NCBI GenBank assembly: GCA_041665285.1
Contig: JBAYJC010000002.1
Span: 62,001 to 126,000 of the forward strand
DNA from: JBAYJC01 sp041665285
GTDB taxonomy: Bacteria > Patescibacteriota > Patescibacteriia > 2-12-FULL-60-25
DNA length: 64,000 bases
Direction of reading: 5' to 3'
This document shows, one piece after another, positions 32,506 to 41,062 of this stretch. The notes beneath the pieces are model-generated. The model saw only the letters and a program-made list of their open reading frames with translations, made no database searches and was not told the origin of the DNA. How positions within the stretch are numbered: position 1 is the stretch's first letter; each line of letters begins with the position of its first letter. Both the position numbers and the translations under genes were made by a program.

Positions 32506-35054
32506 AGTGGTTCCTTTTTCCTATACGGCAATTTTACGCTTTCTGCAATCATGAGCATGAGGAGTCCTGCAAGAACGATTGTGGTCAGGTCTTCAAGACG
32601 TAACGCAGTAAAGTGGAAGAGTGACTGGAGAAAAGGAACTGTCAGTGTCAGTACGAGCACGGCTATGGCTCCGAGGACAATGTACCAAGCCGCGGGATTG
32701 GCGCGTTGGATGGTTGAGATGATGAATTGTGTGCGTGAGCGGTTGGCAAAGATGAGGATGAGATTGCCAAGGACAAGCGTGGCAAAACACAGAGCGCGAA
32801 GGGCATCTGTCGACAGGCCGCGTGCGAGGCCGAAGAAGTAGACGCCTGTGACAACCGCAAGCACACCAAGGCCTTGGATCAGACCGCTCAGGAGAATGCG
32901 GCGACTAAAAAGTTTTGCGGAAAGCGTACGGGGTTTTCGTTGCATCACGTCTGCTTCTTCTTTCTCCATTTCGTACACCACAGAGCAGGCAGGATCAATA
33001 ATAAATTCAAGGAAGACGATTTGCGCGGGGAGGAGGACAAGGGGCAGGTTAAGCAGAGCGGGGATGAGGGAAATACCGGCAATGGGAATGTGCACGGAAA
33101 AGAGGAATCCCATGGCTTTTTTGAGGTTGTCGTACAAGCCTCTTCCTGCACGAATTGCCGCAACAATCGAGGCGAAGTTGTCGTCGAGCAAAATCAAGTC
33201 TGCGGCTTCGCGCGCTACGTCTGTGCCGCGTCCGCCCATGGCAATGCCCACGTGCGCGGCTTTGAGCGCCGGGGCATCATTGATGCCATCACCGGTCATC
33301 GCAACGATTTCGCCGTTTGCCTTGAGTGCTTCGACGATGCGCGTTTTTTGTTCGGGGAGGGCGCGGGCAATCACCTGCGTTTTTTTAAGACGCTGGCGCA
33401 ACGTAACATCATCCATGGCATCAATCTCTGCGCCTGTGAGAATCGTCTGCTTTGTATCAAGGCCGATCTGACGCGCAATGTGGAGCGCTGTTCCTGGATA
33501 GTCGCCGGTAATTATGAGCACACGAATGCCAGCTGTGCGACATTCTTTGATGGCGCGCGGCATTTCTGGACGAATGGGATCCATGAGTCCAATGAGACCC
33601 AGGAATTGAAAGGGGATGGCTGTCTGGTCTTGCGGAAGTGCTTCTTGCGACCATGCGCCTTTGGCGACCGCAATAACACGCAGGCCTTTTGTGGTCATGC
33701 GTTCGATGTCGGCGTGCAGATGCTCACGTGTGATTGCATCGAGCTCGCAGAGGTCTGCTACCGCTTCAGGGGATCCTTTGCAGGCAATATCGTAGGAGTT
33801 ATCCGGAGCTTGCCAGACGTGCGTCATGGCCAGAAGTTTACTGGTAAGAGGATATTCTTTTACGAGCGTGGATGCTTCACGAAAGCCATTTGCCCCAAAA
33901 GCAACGGCCGTTTGCTCAATCGCGTGCTCCATGGGGTCTGCGGACTCACGAGGAATGGCCGCAAGCGCAGAGTGCAATGTTTCGCGAATGTGTGTGGGCG
34001 TCTCTGAAGCGGGCGCTGTTGCGTTTTGCCAGTCACCACGCGCCGTGATCCATTCAACGGTCATGTTGTTTTGTGTGATGGTACCGGTCTTGTCTGCGCA
34101 GAGCGTTGTGATAGCGCCGAGTGCTTCGATCGCGGGTGCGCGTCTGGTGAGGACACGTCGCTGAGAGATACGCCACGCACCCACGGCAAGGAAAATCGTG
34201 AGAACCACAGGAAACTCTTCCGGAAGAATGGCCATGGCAAGGGCAAGTCCCGCAAGAAGGCCGTGCGCCCAATCGTTACGGAACCCAAACGCGAGAACCA
34301 CGAGCAGGCAAAGGAAGCCACCGATAAGAGCAAAGAGCGTGATGATGTGTTTTGTCTGGTGTTGAATATTTGTCTCCTCTTCTTTCATGAGGGAAAGCGC
34401 TTTTCCGATCTGTCCCATTTCTGTTGCCATGCCAATACGAAGCACTTGCGCAAGCGCATGTCCTCGAATCACAAGAGTGCCTGCATAGACAAAAGCAGAC
34501 TGATCACCGCCCGGACGCAAGATCGATTGTATTTTATTCCAGTTCGTTTTGTTTACAGGAACAGACTCACCGGTAAGAAGAGATTCGTCTACGCCGAGAT
34601 TCGTTTGTTCGATGAGCGCAGAATCTGCGGAAACGCGATCGCCTTCCGTCAAGAAGAGAATGTCGCCTTGTACGAGATCGCGACTGTCAATGCGTTGTTT
34701 TTTTCCTTGGCGAAGCACGAGCGCATGCGGGCTGGCGAGTTCACGTAATGCATCCAGCGCACGCTCGGCTTTGTGTTCTTGATAAAAGGAGATACCAATG
34801 ATGACGAGAATCGAGCAGAGGAGGAGTGTTGCCTCGGCAGGATCTCCCAGCCAAAAATAGAGAGCGCTTGTCGCGATCAGCAGGAGAAACATGGGCGCAC
34901 GGATCACATCCAATATAATATGGACCGCCGTGCGGCTGTGTGTTGCGGGGAGCTCGTTTCGCCCATCACGTGCAAGACGGCGTTTTGCTTCGGCGTGCGT
35001 CAGTCCGCGCAGGGGATCGGTGATGGGAAGGGAAAGGGGCATAAATATATCCAT
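32499..35054 (-). CDS. Cation-transporting P-type ATPase (P2-type)
   Basis: 851 residues. An ion pump with N-terminal actuator region, about ten membrane helices, the phosphorylation site Asp321 in CADKTGTITQN, TGDGINDAPALKAAHVG in the P domain and an actuator TGES loop (SLLTGESVPV). The helix with PEEFPVV and the C-terminal cation-ATPase domain resemble calcium or related P2 pumps; the ion cannot be assigned with certainty. It starts MDIFMPLSLP at 35054; ATG 35042 is an alternative. It is divergent from the next gene. Confidence 0.9.
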   Translation of the reverse strand: MDIFMPLSLPITDPLRGLTHAEAKRRLARDGRNELPATHSRTAVHIILDVIRAPMFLLLIATSALYFWLGDPAEATLLLCSILVIIGISFYQEHKAERALDALRELASPHALVLRQGKKQRIDSRDLVQGDILFLTEGDRVSADSALIEQTNLGVDESLLTGESVPVNKTNWNKIQSILRPGGDQSAFVYAGTLVIRGHALAQVLRIGMATEMGQIGKALSLMKEEETNIQHQTKHIITLFALIGGFLCLLVVLAFGFRNDWAHGLLAGLALAMAILPEEFPVVLTIFLAVGAWRISQRRVLTRRAPAIEALGAITTLCADKTGTITQNNMTVEWITARGDWQNATAPASETPTHIRETLHSALAAIPRESADPMEHAIEQTAVAFGANGFREASTLVKEYPLTSKLLAMTHVWQAPDNSYDIACKGSPEAVADLCELDAITREHLHADIERMTTKGLRVIAVAKGAWSQEALPQDQTAIPFQFLGLIGLMDPIRPEMPRAIKECRTAGIRVLIITGDYPGTALHIARQIGLDTKQTILTGAEIDAMDDVTLRQRLKKTQVIARALPEQKTRIVEALKANGEIVAMTGDGINDAPALKAAHVGIAMGGRGTDVAREAADLILLDDNFASIVAAIRAGRGLYDNLKKAMGFLFSVHIPIAGISLIPALLNLPLVLLPAQIVFLEFIIDPACSVVYEMEKEEADVMQRKPRTLSAKLFSRRILLSGLIQGLGVLAVVTGVYFFGLARGLSTDALRALCFATLVLGNLILIFANRSRTQFIISTIQRANPAAWYIVLGAIAVLVLTLTVPFLQSLFHFTALRLEDLTTIVLAGLLMLMIAESVKLPYRKKEPLK

Positions 35055-35108
35055 AGTTTACGCGATTGGCTTGCGATGGGAAAGCACGCGTGCTGTTATT
35101 GCTGAACT

Positions 35109-35465
35109 ATGTCATGGCAACACATTTTAGAAGTCGCGCGGCGGCAGGGCATGCCTATGATCGTGACCGATATTGCGGGTCGCGAACCCATGGTGATTCT
35201 GCCGTTTGAGGCGTATGAGCAACTTTCGGAACGCGGATCCTTGCCTACGGCGGTCCGTCTTCCTCGTCCGGTCGAGGTCTTGCGGAGCGAGCCAACGATC
35301 ACGCAGGAGCCGGAGCCGGTTTCTCCGGTCCAGGAAGGGGTGGCAAGAACAAGTTCATCCACAGGGGTGCCTGTTCGGACGGAAACCGTTGAAGGCTCAG
35401 AAATGAGCTTAGAAGAGCGGTTTTACATTGAACCGGTCGAGGAAGACGAAAAAAGGCTAAGATAA
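35109..35465 (+). CDS. Small protein with Phd-like N-terminus
   Basis: 118 residues. The stretch MIVTDIAGREPMVILPFEAYEQL resembles the dimerisation part of Phd/YefM antitoxins, but no toxin gene is next to it. The middle is Pro/Val/Thr-rich and likely disordered, and the end SLEERFYIEPVEEDEKRLR is charged. An extended -10 (TGTTATTGC, 35094-35102) ends six bases before the ATG. A role as antitoxin is not supported by context. Confidence 0.5.
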   Translation: MSWQHILEVARRQGMPMIVTDIAGREPMVILPFEAYEQLSERGSLPTAVRLPRPVEVLRSEPTITQEPEPVSPVQEGVARTSSSTGVPVRTETVEGSEMSLEERFYIEPVEEDEKRLR

Positions 35466-35516
35466 GATAAAAAGTTAGAGCGGTTTGGCTAAGGAAACGG
35501 GTGTTTTCCTACCCCC

Positions 35517-35545
35517 TTGCAAGTCCTGCCCATTTCTGTTACCCT
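35517..35545 (+). promoter_or_regulatory. Promoter of tuf
   Basis: TTGCAA (35517-35522), 17-base spacer, TACCCT (35540-35545). The leader of about 150 bases contains a perfect 7-bp hairpin (35617-35634) with a 3-bp outer stem. Confidence 0.55.
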
Positions 35546-35702
35546 TCCTTCGCTCGCAATTTTGCGTCTCCTTCGCTCCGCTCTGCAGTTTTTGCAGGTG
35601 GGATGATCGAGAGTGGCTCTCACAGACGTGAGAGGCACGTTTATTCTTCATCGCTCGGCGATGGCGTCGCACGCCGTCAACGCGCCGACTTGATTGCATC
35701 CT

Positions 35703-36893
35703 ATGGCAGAGGTATTTCAGCGCACCAAGCCGCACGTCAATATCGGTACCATTGGTCACGTTGACCATGGCAAGACCACGTTGACAGCGGCAATTCTCGC
35801 TGTGCTTTCTAAGCATGGCATGAAGGCTCAGACCAAGGGCGTCGATGATCTCGACAAAGCCCCTGAGTCCAAGTCTCGTGGTATCACGATTGCTACGGCT
35901 CATACAGAATACGAATCCGACAAGCGCCATTATGCGCATGTGGATTGTCCAGGCCATGCGGATTACATCAAGAACATGATCACAGGTGCCGCCCAGATGG
36001 ACGGTGCAATCCTCGTGGTTTCTGCGACAGATGGTCCGATGCCGCAGACGCGTGAACATATTTTGCTCGCTCGTCAGGTCGGTGTGCCTTCCATTGTGGT
36101 GTTCTTGAACAAGGTTGACATGGTGGATGACCCGGAATTGATTGACCTCGTGGAACAAGAAGTGCGTGATCTTTTGAAGAAATACGAATTTAAGGGCGAT
36201 GAAACGCCTATCATCCGTGGCTCCGCGTTGAAAGCGCTCCAGAACCCGGAAGACGAGGCCGCGGCTAAGCCAGTGCTCGACTTGATCAAGGCTTGCGATG
36301 AGTTCATCCCAGAGCCGGTGCGTGAAACGGACAAACCGTTCCTCATGCCGATCGAAGATGTGTTCTCCATTGAAGGTCGTGGCACCGTGGTCACAGGTCG
36401 TATCGAACGTGGCCAGGTCAAGATCAACGAAGATGCAGAGATCGTCGGTCTCGGCGAAACACGCAAGACCGTGGTCACAGGTATCGAAATGTTCAACAAG
36501 CAGTTGGACTCCGGTATGGCCGGCGACAACGCAGGCTTGCTCCTCCGCGGTATCAAAAAGGAAGATGTGGAACGCGGCATGGTGCTTGCGAAGCCAGGCT
36601 CTATCACGCCACACACGGAATTCGAAGGACAGATCTATGCCCTTACGAAGGAAGAAGGTGGACGTCATAAGCCATTTGTCACAGGGTACAAACCACAGTT
36701 CTACATCCGCACCACGGATGTGACGGGTGAAGTCACCTTGCCGGCAGAGGTTGCCATGGTTCAGCCAGGCGACACGGTCACGATCACGGTCAAACTCATC
36801 ACGCCCGTTGCTATGGAAGACAAGATGCGCTTTGCCATCCGCGAGGGCGGCAAAACGGTCGGCGCTGGTGCGGTGACCAAGATCATCAAATAA
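35703..36893 (+). CDS. tuf: Elongation factor Tu
   Basis: 396 residues. It carries aminoacyl-tRNA to the ribosome. G motifs GHVDHGKTT, DCPGHADY and NKVDMVDD are intact, and the C-terminus ends in REGGKTVGAGAVTKIIK. ATG 35703 has the TCCTATG context; a TTG three codons upstream is unlikely. It precedes rpsJ by 129 bases. A 397-residue antisense ORF over it is a shadow. Confidence 0.98.
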   Translation: MAEVFQRTKPHVNIGTIGHVDHGKTTLTAAILAVLSKHGMKAQTKGVDDLDKAPESKSRGITIATAHTEYESDKRHYAHVDCPGHADYIKNMITGAAQMDGAILVVSATDGPMPQTREHILLARQVGVPSIVVFLNKVDMVDDPELIDLVEQEVRDLLKKYEFKGDETPIIRGSALKALQNPEDEAAAKPVLDLIKACDEFIPEPVRETDKPFLMPIEDVFSIEGRGTVVTGRIERGQVKINEDAEIVGLGETRKTVVTGIEMFNKQLDSGMAGDNAGLLLRGIKKEDVERGMVLAKPGSITPHTEFEGQIYALTKEEGGRHKPFVTGYKPQFYIRTTDVTGEVTLPAEVAMVQPGDTVTITVKLITPVAMEDKMRFAIREGGKTVGAGAVTKIIK

Positions 36894-36926
36894 CTTCGTT
36901 AATTCTCACATCGAGTGGAGTTTCCT

Positions 36927-36974
36927 TGTAGGGGAGAGGTTCTGTCGAAGCGGGCGAGCAATCGCCCGCCTACA
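36927..36974. repeat. Nested palindromic element between tuf and rpsJ
   Basis: A perfect 8-bp stem with GCAA loop (36950-36969) lies inside an outer TGTAG...CTACA pairing (from about 36927 to 36974). It looks like a REP-type element and occupies the place of a -35 box for rpsJ. Confidence 0.5.
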
Positions 36975-36989
36975 CAGGATCTTTCCCTT

Positions 36990-36995
36990 TATAAT
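36990..36995 (+). promoter_or_regulatory. Consensus -10 box before rpsJ
   Basis: TATAAT, 27 bases before the rpsJ ATG. No -35 box is evident. Confidence 0.45.
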
Positions 36996-37022
36996 GAATG
37001 ACATGGCTCCACTCCAACATCC

Positions 37023-37367
37023 ATGTCAGACGCAAAGCAGAAAGCCGTAGAACCGGTCGCAGTCGTTCATCGAGTGCGTATCAAGATTCGGGCGTACGAC
37101 CACAAGCTCATTGATCAGTCCACGCGTATCATTATCGAGACCGCAGAACGCTCTGGCGCCAAAGTTGTTGGCCCGGTTCCACTGCCGACCGAGAAGAGAA
37201 AATGGACGGTGAACCGTTCGACCTTCGTTCACAAGAACGCACGCGAACAGTTTGAGATGCGGGTGCACAAGCGAATCGTGGATATCATTGATCCAAGTGC
37301 GAAGACGATCGACTCCCTGACGTCGCTCAACCTTCCCGCTGGTGTCGACGTGGAGATCAAGATGTAA
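37023..37367 (+). CDS. rpsJ: Ribosomal protein uS10
   Basis: 114 residues, with about a dozen more at the N-terminus than usual (MSDAKQKAVEPVAV). The core VRIKIRAYDHKLIDQSTRIIIETAERSGAKVVGPVPLPT is canonical. uS10 (NusE) also works in transcription antitermination. ATG is preceded by C. It is separated from rplC by a 291-base structured leader, whereas in most bacteria rplC follows directly. Confidence 0.96.
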   Translation: MSDAKQKAVEPVAVVHRVRIKIRAYDHKLIDQSTRIIIETAERSGAKVVGPVPLPTEKRKWTVNRSTFVHKNAREQFEMRVHKRIVDIIDPSAKTIDSLTSLNLPAGVDVEIKM

Positions 37368-37658
37368 TTTACAACGCCTCCAACTTCCTGTGTTCAGCCT
37401 CTCGCAATGAGGTGCTGGTCACAGGGAGTTGGAAGGCACAACTGATTCCCAAGGAGAAAGTTCCGCTTCGACGCAAGTCGAGGTGGATAACCTCCCTGCA
37501 GCACCTCCGACATTCGTCGGGGGATCCTCTGACCTACGTCAAGGATGAATCATCCCCTCAAAACATTTGTTTCGAATAATCGAACCAGAGGTTTGAAGAT
37601 GATTATCTGCAAAACTCTGGTTTTTGTGTAGTCTCTCAATGCGACCAATCCGAACGCT
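37368..37658 (+). promoter_or_regulatory. Structured leader between rpsJ and rplC
   Basis: This holds no gene. A 13-bp stem (37380-37392 with 37420-37432) encloses a smaller hairpin, several shorter hairpins follow (for example the CTCCGAC/GTCGGGG region near 37506-37527), and an intrinsic terminator lies just before rplC. The arrangement looks like a ribosomal-protein autoregulatory leader. Confidence 0.55.
37584..37626 (+). terminator. Terminator/attenuator just upstream of rplC
   Basis: An 8-bp outer stem (37584-37591 with 37616-37623), further inner pairing, and a T-run to 37626, 33 bases before the rplC start. Confidence 0.7.
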
Positions 37659-38264
37659 ATGAAATTCATTCTCGGAAAAAAACTCGAGATGTCGCAGGTA
37701 TTCGGGGCAAACGGCAACGTTGTCCCGGTTACGCTTGTGCAGGCGGGCCCGTGTTTCGTCACCAAGGTGAACACACCTGAACGTGATGGATATGTGTCTG
37801 TCCAGCTTGGCTTCCTGCCGACCAAACGGTTAACCAAGTCAGAAGAAGGACACTTGAAGGATTTACCAAAACTCCGTCATTTGTGTGAGTTTCGTTTGCA
37901 AGAAACCCCGACCCTTAAACGCGGCGACGTGTTGGAGGCCTCTGTGTTTCAGCCAGGCGACACCGTACATGTGATTGGCGAGTCCAAAGGTAAGGGCTTT
38001 CAAGGCGTGGTTCGACGTCATCATTTTCATGGGCACCCTGCTTCACACGGTCATAAGGACCAGTTGCGCATGCCGGGTTCCATTGGTCCTGGCGGTGTTC
38101 AGCACGTCATCAAGGGTCGCCGCATGGCGGGCCGCATGGGTGCAGATCGCGTCACGGTCAAGAATTTGGAAGTGATCGAAGTGCGTGAAAACGGTATCTT
38201 GGCGATCAAAGGAGCGATACCAGGAGCGCGCAATGCTGTGATTGAAATCGTATCCGCTTCGTAA
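37659..38264 (+). CDS. rplC: Ribosomal protein uL3
   Basis: 201 residues, an early assembly protein near the peptidyl transferase centre. The conserved KGKGFQGVVRRHHFHGHPASHGHK and GRMGADRVTVKNL segments are present. It is the first gene of the long cluster to secY and lies behind a terminator-containing leader, so it may have regulated entry of polymerase. rplD begins four bases after its stop. Confidence 0.96.
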   Translation: MKFILGKKLEMSQVFGANGNVVPVTLVQAGPCFVTKVNTPERDGYVSVQLGFLPTKRLTKSEEGHLKDLPKLRHLCEFRLQETPTLKRGDVLEASVFQPGDTVHVIGESKGKGFQGVVRRHHFHGHPASHGHKDQLRMPGSIGPGGVQHVIKGRRMAGRMGADRVTVKNLEVIEVRENGILAIKGAIPGARNAVIEIVSAS

Positions 38265-38268
38265 TCGT

Positions 38269-38898
38269 ATGCCAAAGATTTCTCTCTACAACCAAGAAGG
38301 TGCAAGCGTTGGCGACATTGCCTTGTCAGACGCGATTTTTGGCGTAAAGCCAGAAGCGGGTTTGATCCATGAGGCCGTGATCGCGGCGCGGGCAAACGCA
38401 CGTCGTTCTGTGGCAAATACCAAAACACGCGGAGAAGTCCGTGGTGGTGGAAAAAAGCCGTGGAAGCAAAAAGGAACAGGTCGCGCACGACAAGGATCTA
38501 TTCGCGCCCCGCAATGGGTGGGTGGCGGTATTACCTTTGGTCCGCTGAGCGAGCGTAATTTTTCGTTGAAGATCAATAAAAAAGCCAAGCAAAAAGCCTT
38601 GTTCATGGCTTTGTCTGATAAGGTAGCTGATAAGCGCTTGATCGTGCTCGACACCGTGACGACCGAACCAGCAAAGACAAAGACCGTGGCCATGGCCTTG
38701 AAAAAATTGCCGGTGCAGAAAACCGTTCTTATCGTAGCTCCTGGGGCAAATGCCTCGTTGATGCGCATGGTCCGGAACTTGCAAAACGTCAAAGTCACCA
38801 ATGCACAATCCGTTGGATTGATGGATGTGATGACGTATCGGAGCGTCGTGTTCCTCAAGGACGCGGTTCCGGTGTTTGAAAAGATTTACCAGAAGTAA
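38269..38898 (+). CDS. rplD: Ribosomal protein uL4
   Basis: 209 residues. It lines the exit tunnel, and in E. coli it represses its own operon. The segment RGGGKKPWKQKGTGRARQGS of the tunnel loop is conserved. The ORF is open to 38242 within rplC; ATG 38269 has the TAATCGTATG context. It is a candidate ligand for the leader upstream of rplC (inference). Confidence 0.95.
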   Translation: MPKISLYNQEGASVGDIALSDAIFGVKPEAGLIHEAVIAARANARRSVANTKTRGEVRGGGKKPWKQKGTGRARQGSIRAPQWVGGGITFGPLSERNFSLKINKKAKQKALFMALSDKVADKRLIVLDTVTTEPAKTKTVAMALKKLPVQKTVLIVAPGANASLMRMVRNLQNVKVTNAQSVGLMDVMTYRSVVFLKDAVPVFEKIYQK

Positions 38899-38899
38899 T

Positions 38900-39397
38900 A
38901 TGGGAATTCTTGATCGTGTTCGCGGAAAGCAATCAACGGATGACGCGCAAGCGCCCGTGTCTTCTGGTTCTGCGGACGAAACACAAAAGAAAGACGCCAC
39001 ATCCACGGTGAAACGTGCGGTGCGCAAATCCACCAAAGCCAAGAAAGAGGAAGCAACGACCGGTGCAGAACCTGTCATTGGAGCGGCAAAGGCTGTGACG
39101 TTGGCGGGCAATGCGTATGCCTCCCTTTGGTTGCGTCGACCGCATGTGAGTGAAAAGGCCGCGGTTTTGACCGAAAAAGGCATGTATGTGTTTGATGTGC
39201 CGTTGAAGGCAGAAAAGATCGCCATCAAAAAAGCGGTGGAATCCTTGTATAAAGTAAAGGTGGAAAAGGTACGCACCCTGCGTGGACCGGGCAAAGTATT
39301 GCACCGTGGCAAGCGCGTGGGTGTGCGCAATGATTGGAAAAAAGCGATCGTCACCTTGAAGAAGGGACAAAAGATCGAGCTCTACGAAGGTGTCTAA
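38900..39397 (+). CDS. rplW: Ribosomal protein uL23 with long N-terminal extension
   Basis: 165 residues, against about 95-100 usually. The first 75 residues are a low-complexity, Ser/Ala/Lys-rich extension; the canonical domain begins near LRRPHVSEKAAVLTEKGMYVF. uL23 sits at the tunnel exit and docks trigger factor and SRP, so an extension there could reach nascent-chain factors (inference). It starts one base after the rplD stop. Confidence 0.93.
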   Translation: MGILDRVRGKQSTDDAQAPVSSGSADETQKKDATSTVKRAVRKSTKAKKEEATTGAEPVIGAAKAVTLAGNAYASLWLRRPHVSEKAAVLTEKGMYVFDVPLKAEKIAIKKAVESLYKVKVEKVRTLRGPGKVLHRGKRVGVRNDWKKAIVTLKKGQKIELYEGV

Positions 39398-39401
39398 ATC
39401 T

Positions 39402-40247
39402 ATGCCTATCAAACAGTACCGACCCGTGACAAAAGGGCGCCGATTCTCCTCGGTGCAGGATTTTCGTGACATCACGAAAACCGAGCCGGAGAAAACGCTC
39501 ATCACGACAAAGAAAGAACAGGCAGGCCGCACGTGCGGCAAGATCACGGTTCGCCATCGTGGCGGCGGCGTGAAACGATTTTTGCGCACCGTGGATTTCT
39601 TGCGCCATCGCTTTGACATCCCTGCCAAAGTGACCGCCATTGAATACGACCCGAATCGCGGCGCTCGCTTGGCACTCATCACCTACAAGGATGGCGTGAA
39701 GAGCTACATCATCCAACCGGACGGCTTGAACGTCGGTGAGACGATCATGTCCTCCATGACAGAGGCGGAAATCACCAAAGGCAATCGTTTGCCCCTGGAA
39801 AAGATTCCGGTGGGCACGCCTGTGCACTCTGTGGAATTGACCCCTGGGAAAGGTGGCCAAATGGGTCATGGCGCTGGTACACGTATCGAATTGCTTGCTA
39901 TTGAAGAAGGTTGGGCCACGCTTCGCTTGCCATCTGGTGAGATGCGTCGTGTGCCAAAGGCTTGCATGGCAACCATTGGAACCGTGTCCAATCCTGACTA
40001 TCGCTTGATCCGCTGGGGAAAAGCTGGCCGTATGCGTTTGCGTGGGATCAAACCCACGGTACGCGGTAAGGTCATGAATCCTGTTGATCACCCGCATGGT
40101 GGTGGTGAAGGTAAGCATCCGATTGGTATGCCGTACGCGAAGACAAAATGGGGCAAGCACGCATTGGGTGTGAAGACGCGTCGCGGAAACCGTTCGTCTG
40201 ATCGTCATATTCTCTTGCGCCGCGGCGGCAAGAAACTGAAGACCTAA
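39402..40247 (+). CDS. rplB: Ribosomal protein uL2
   Basis: 281 residues. Required for peptidyl transfer and subunit association. It has the conserved HRGGGVKRFLRTVDF, GNRLPLEKIPVGT and the late VMNPVDHPHGGGEGKHPIG segment with the functional His. It is slightly longer at the N-terminus of some families and otherwise normal. Start ATG 39402, in CTATG context. Confidence 0.97.
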   Translation: MPIKQYRPVTKGRRFSSVQDFRDITKTEPEKTLITTKKEQAGRTCGKITVRHRGGGVKRFLRTVDFLRHRFDIPAKVTAIEYDPNRGARLALITYKDGVKSYIIQPDGLNVGETIMSSMTEAEITKGNRLPLEKIPVGTPVHSVELTPGKGGQMGHGAGTRIELLAIEEGWATLRLPSGEMRRVPKACMATIGTVSNPDYRLIRWGKAGRMRLRGIKPTVRGKVMNPVDHPHGGGEGKHPIGMPYAKTKWGKHALGVKTRRGNRSSDRHILLRRGGKKLKT

Positions 40248-40251
40248 CCCT

Positions 40252-40584
40252 ATGTCACGAAGTCTCAAAAAAGGTCCGTTCACCGATGCCAAGCTCCTGA
40301 AAAAGGTGCAAAAGGCCGGTCCGAACAACAAGACCGTCATCAAGACCTGGTCACGCGCCTCTACCATCACACCAGCCATGGTGGGGATGACGTTTGCTGT
40401 GCATAACGGCAAGGCGTTTATCAATGTGTTGGTGATTGAAAACATGGTCGGCCACAAGTTGGGTGAGTTTTCGCTCACGCGCAAATTCACGCGTCATGGT
40501 GGTAAATTGACCAAAGCGCTCGAGGCAGGCAAAGAAGCCGCAACCGCGGCATCCGCGCCAAAAGCCCCGGCCGCCAAGAAGTAA
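40252..40584 (+). CDS. rpsS: Ribosomal protein uS19
   Basis: 110 residues: a standard 90-residue core (MSRSLKKGPFTDAKLLKKVQ, NMVGHKLGEFSLTRKFTRHG) plus an Ala/Lys-rich tail of about 20. It lies in the 30S head, forming bridges to the large subunit. It is four bases after rplB. Confidence 0.96.
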   Translation: MSRSLKKGPFTDAKLLKKVQKAGPNNKTVIKTWSRASTITPAMVGMTFAVHNGKAFINVLVIENMVGHKLGEFSLTRKFTRHGGKLTKALEAGKEAATAASAPKAPAAKK

Positions 40585-40593
40585 CGCACGTGT

Positions 40594-41058
40594 ATGGATA
40601 TCCACGCTTCTCTCCGATTTCTCCGCATGGCGCCCCGCAAGGTCCGCCTCGTGATTGATACTGTGCGCGGTTTACCCGCCACAGTAGCAGAAACACGTCT
40701 CGCGTTTTTGAACAAACGCGCGTCATTGCCTGTGCTCAAACTGTTGCGCTCAGCCATGGCAAATGCGGAACATAATTTTCACGTGCGCAAAGAGGATCTC
40801 TTGATCAAGACGATTGTGGTGGATGGCGGTCCTACGCTCAAGCGTAGCGCGCCACGTGCCTTTGGCCGTGCGGCGCCTATTCGCGAACGCACGTCCCATG
40901 TGTCCATTGTCTTGAGTGCAGAGGCGCCAAAAGCACCCGTGAAAAAGACTGTTCGTCCAGCAAAGACCGTCAAAAAAACCGTCAAGAAGGTGACCAAATC
41001 AAGCCCTGCCCCTGAGGCACAACCGCAAAGCCAACCGCTGAGCGCAGATAGCAACTAA
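40594..41058 (+). CDS. rplV: Ribosomal protein uL22 with basic C-terminal extension
   Basis: 154 residues, against about 110 normally. The core RMAPRKVRLVIDTVRG and the beta-hairpin that reaches into the exit tunnel (LKRSAPRAFGRAAPIRERTSH) are present. The last 45 residues are a Lys/Val/Pro-rich, probably disordered tail. Confidence 0.95.
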   Translation: MDIHASLRFLRMAPRKVRLVIDTVRGLPATVAETRLAFLNKRASLPVLKLLRSAMANAEHNFHVRKEDLLIKTIVVDGGPTLKRSAPRAFGRAAPIRERTSHVSIVLSAEAPKAPVKKTVRPAKTVKKTVKKVTKSSPAPEAQPQSQPLSADSN

Positions 41059-41062
41059 TCCT

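Noticed and set aside
35109..35465. Toxin-antitoxin pair based on the Phd-like N-terminus
   Set aside because: No toxin-sized partner lies next to it. The neighbours are a divergent P-type ATPase and tuf.
35475..36668. 397-residue minus-strand open frame over tuf
   Set aside because: Shadow of tuf. Codon bias of the true gene keeps the opposite frame open.
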